From Certhia americana (Eukaryota; Chordata; Aves; Passeriformes; Certhiidae), in NCBI GenBank assembly GCA_018697195.1, contig CM031878.1, forward strand, positions 37,270,283-37,334,282: DNA of 64,000 nucleotides. Reading direction: 5' to 3'. Shown one piece after another: positions 60,701 to 64,000 of this stretch (position 1 is its first letter; the number at the start of each line of letters is the position of its first letter). A model generated the notes under the pieces. It made no database searches and was not told the DNA's origin. It worked only from the letters and a program-made list of their open reading frames with translations. A program made the position numbers and the translations under genes.

Positions 60701-63700
60701 TAACATTTCTCTGGTAATTCCGTCCTTTTTTAAATAACATGCAAAATCACCAATCACCCTCCCTTCCCAATCTCATTAGCATGTACACATGAGCAGGGTG
60801 CTTTTGCAGAATGTAAGTACAAAATATGGTGACCGGGCTAGCAAAGTGTCTGTGAGCATAGAGTAAAATGAAGATCAGAATTAACTGCCATGTTGGAAAG
60901 TTTGTATGCTTGTAAGTTTTAAAATCCCAACCAAGTTGTTCAGCTAACCTTCTCAGACACATTGGGTTGGTCTTTACATATCAGCTTAGTTCCTGTCCAA
61001 TTTTGTTCAAACAATCACTTCAATGGATTTTATTATATATGTGCAAAAAAAAACATTCCTTGTTCAAATACTCTCCATAGACTTCACATTCCTAGGAGAC
61101 ACTGCAGCCCTTTTTCACTCCAAGCACCAAAAGATGGACCTGTGTGTCTCTAAATCCCTTTGCCTGTTTATATAATCTGCCTTCTGGATATCTGCACACT
61201 AGGAGGGTCTTCTAGGAGTTCTTTTCCCTTGGGATTTTTGTCAGGAAAAAAAGAGTTTTCTTTTCCCTTCAGCTTTTTTTTTTAATGCAGAAAGCCACAA
61301 TTCCACTGAAAAGCAGAGAAAGCAGTCCAAGATTTGTGTGTAAATGGAAATGTGTAAAGGTGAACATTCCAGTGGTCAAAAATGGCCCAAACCACAGAGA
61401 AGTTGTGACCCCTACCATGAACTTGAGAGAAGCTGTGTGCTTCTGGCAGATGATCCCTGTTTTCTTGTGTTTCCTAAATACAATTGCAATATTTACATCC
61501 TCTTAACTTTTTTTTTTTTTTTTTAATCTGTACAATTACTTTTTCTTATAGTTAATATCCCTGTGGCCATTTGGCAGCTCTTACATTAGCCAGAGAGATG
61601 TTTATGCACTACCTCAAGTATTAACAAAACAGATTTGCATGGCAAAGCACTCTGCCATTTAAAAGGGTACCTAATTTTCTTGTTTCATGTTTCCTTTTAT
61701 GTGTAGTGAAAATGCAGGTACTATAAGGAGACTGATATCCCTGTTATTAGCCTTTTGACATCATGCTTAATACTATGATAAAATTGACAGGTGATGACTG
61801 AAAGCTAGCTTCCTCCATGAGCAGCCTTGTCTCTGTCTTCTGCCTTTCAATGACAGACAGCACATGTGCAGGATAGAGAGGATCAAAGGCCAGAGAACTC
61901 AAATACGTAAACAGTTTCAGTGGTAACTGGCTTCATTAGGTGACAGAATATTTTAAGAGAATTGATAATATTTAATTAAGCAGACACGACTAATGCTGAA
62001 GTCTTTTTATAGCATACATTTAATTTAGACACCCTCCTCCAGTAATTGAAGTCATGTTCTGGTCTGGTTCTTATTTATGCCTAGTGTCTATCAGAATACT
62101 AACTTTCTGTCCATAAACAGCCAGTGCGCTTACTGCAGGCATCAGAGGGCATGTGATCCTTTTGGAGGGATTTGAAATCTGTAAATAAAACAGCATTAAA
62201 GAGTCTGTACATATGCTTTGCAAAGTCTGTACATTTACTCTGTACATTTACTCAACAAAGGGCGAAAAAAACAGAAAAATGCTGTCTCTTTATTGCATTT
62301 TAAGAATGGAGAGAAAAATGTGTAACCCAGTGCACTGCAAAAGACATCTCTAACAAAACATATTTGATATTCAGTACTGAAGAAATATTTTCTCCTCAAA
62401 GTGACAATGACAGCTAAGCAATTCTTCAGAGCTCTTCAGGCTATTGTTTTAAAAATAGAAAGGGTGTTTCAGTTCTTCCGAACATAATAGTTTGCCTTTG
62501 TTAACAAAAATGTAAACTCTTCTCATGCAGACTTCTATTTAACATAATTTTTGGCCATCCATTGCTATGGATGCTGTTGCTGTGTTCATTCCTATACTGT
62601 TAAATGCTTAAAAGTTAAAAAAATGAGTTTAGCACACCTAAATACTTTTCTGCAATTCTATGTTTTAAAGTAGTCTTTACTTTAAAAAAATAAAACTTTT
62701 TATATTATTAGTAATTCTAACTTTTATAAAGTATTTGGCAACTGCTCATGAAAAGTCACTTTTTCCAAAGTTTTTTCTCCTAAATACTTTAATACACACA
62801 GGACTCAGTCTAATTACTTTCAGCATTTGCACATTAGAATGGAATGACTCTGAAGAAGCTGTCTATTGCCTTGGGTAAAGAATATGATATTAAAAATCTC
62901 AAGCAGTGTCTACCACATTTAACCCTTGCATAAATTACATCTAAGTGCTATTCTTAGTGTTTTAAATTCTTATGAAACAGATCCTGAAAAAAATCAAAGC
63001 ACTGACTGGCTGTATGATTAGACAATTAGAAACTTCATTTGGAAAAAAAAGAAGACCACCTTTCAGTTCAGTCCTGCATTATAGGGCCCTGAATTGCTTT
63101 CATTTCCCTGTATTTGCCCTCTTTGTTGCCCAGCCTCTGCACTGGATTATAGAACAGGATTTGGGGAAACCGAAGGGAAGGACAAGCACTCTGAGAAAAG
63201 GAAATAAGGATGCGTTTTGTGCTATGCTGAAAAGCGTCTGCAGTTAACCTTAAAAACACTAGCAATGCATCTGTCTTTACTGAAGATTAACAGTAAGACT
63301 TATGGGCTGCACAGACTCTAGTGTGGGCTGATAAGCCTCAGAACTATCTTCCTGCTTTTTCTCCTAAAGGCTGAGGAGACATTCCTCCAGCACTATTCCT
63401 ATGGATTTAAGATAAGCTGGAATGCCAGAGCAAGCCTGGTATATTTATCAGTCAGTGAAAACTTTGTCTCAAATGAAATGTTAGCTCAGAAGCACATCAA
63501 TCACTTTTTTAATTTCCAAAAGATAAGCCAGGCAATGTTTATTAAGACTGGTTAGTGCACCACTGAAATACAGACATACTGGTCATAATCACCAGCTGTG
63601 CTATGTGTCATGTCATGAACAGACTACTTTTATATGGATGTTCTAGGGTTGTGCTCTACCTATATATTGTTTCTGAGGCTGAAGACAGCTCAGAACACAG

Positions 63701-64000
63701 CAAATACAGTAAAGGCTTACACTCATCATTGTTTATCATCTTAATGATCAGCTCTGTTAGCGTCCCAAAGTCCTGAGTGCAGGGGCCCTTCTTATGCCTT
63801 GCCTCCCCTGGCTGTGGGAAGATAGAAGAAGCTCAGGATTTATTATGATCCTATATTGCAAGTTCACTGCTGGTCAGTACCACAGTTCATACTTCCTTGA
63901 GCATGGCTGGGGGATGAGATTTATATCCTCTGAGGAACCACCACCGCCTGGGATTGGGGAGTCCTGAGTAACTCAGAATTTCAGTTTTGCTCCAACAATC
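57701..64000. other. Non-coding, gene-poor right end
   Basis: AT-rich DNA with a T-run at 61508-61524, an AT-rich stretch near 60245-60440 and a small tandem repeat (CTGTACATTTACT twice, about 62227-62252). No gene, RNA gene or mobile element was recognised. Confidence 0.5.
61508..61524. repeat. Poly(T) tract, 17 bp
   Basis: Mononucleotide T run with no associated element recognised. Confidence 0.88.

Noticed and set aside
1..64000. CRISPR arrays, operons, phage or bacterial mobile systems
   Set aside because: Composition, CR1 elements, an LTR and a vertebrate gene all show nuclear bird DNA; no regularly spaced repeats were seen.
1..64000. Mitochondrial insertions, rRNA genes or obvious microRNA hairpins
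   Set aside because: I saw no stretch resembling mitochondrial or rRNA sequence. Hairpin searching by eye is unreliable, so microRNAs cannot be excluded.

Overview
The window reads as nuclear DNA from a bird, most likely a passerine. It holds one clear protein-coding gene, an intronless GAS1 (growth arrest-specific 1) on the minus strand at 7742-8716. The rest is AT-rich, gene-poor DNA. The bird assignment rests on antisense CR1 LINE fragments with the conserved avian 3' tail and decayed reverse-transcriptase reading frames (1-735, 13557-15895). A short SINE with a tRNA-derived head and a CR1-type tail (14826-14952) resembles the passerine TguSINE1 family. A 740-bp solo LTR with a perfect 5-bp target-site duplication (46790-47529) fits ERVL-type activity in songbird genomes. 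Family names are from memory; no search was run.

Layout. 1-5400: a CR1 fragment, an older CR1-like relic and non-coding DNA. 5401-10060: the GAS1 locus, read from high to low coordinates. In order these are a GC-rich upstream patch (9840-10030), a promoter and 5' leader with pyrimidine tracts (about 8717-9740), the CDS inside a strong CpG island (about 7240-9110), an AT-rich 3' UTR ending near 6170 with a poly(A) signal at 6189-6194, and a separate small CpG-rich patch at 5799-6057 beyond that end. 10061-13556: non-coding, with one GC-rich patch near 11225-11700. 13557-15895: a nest of CR1-related insertions. 15896-64000: a gene desert broken by simple repeats, the solo LTR, and a few repeat-poor stretches that look like possible conserved enhancers but cannot be tested from one sequence.

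Function. GAS1 is a GPI-anchored cell-surface protein that binds Sonic hedgehog and acts as a co-receptor beside PTCH1, CDON and BOC. It is structurally related to the GDNF-receptor alpha family. Developmental genes of this kind often sit alone in large regulatory deserts, so the absence of other genes is expected. By human-avian synteny (human 9q to avian Z) the window is probably Z-linked, but this is inference.

I saw no convincing new gene system. The items most worth checking are the CpG-rich patch just beyond the GAS1 3' end, the nested and possibly chimeric CR1 insertion, the SINE junction with apparent loss of host CR1 sequence, and the solo LTR.
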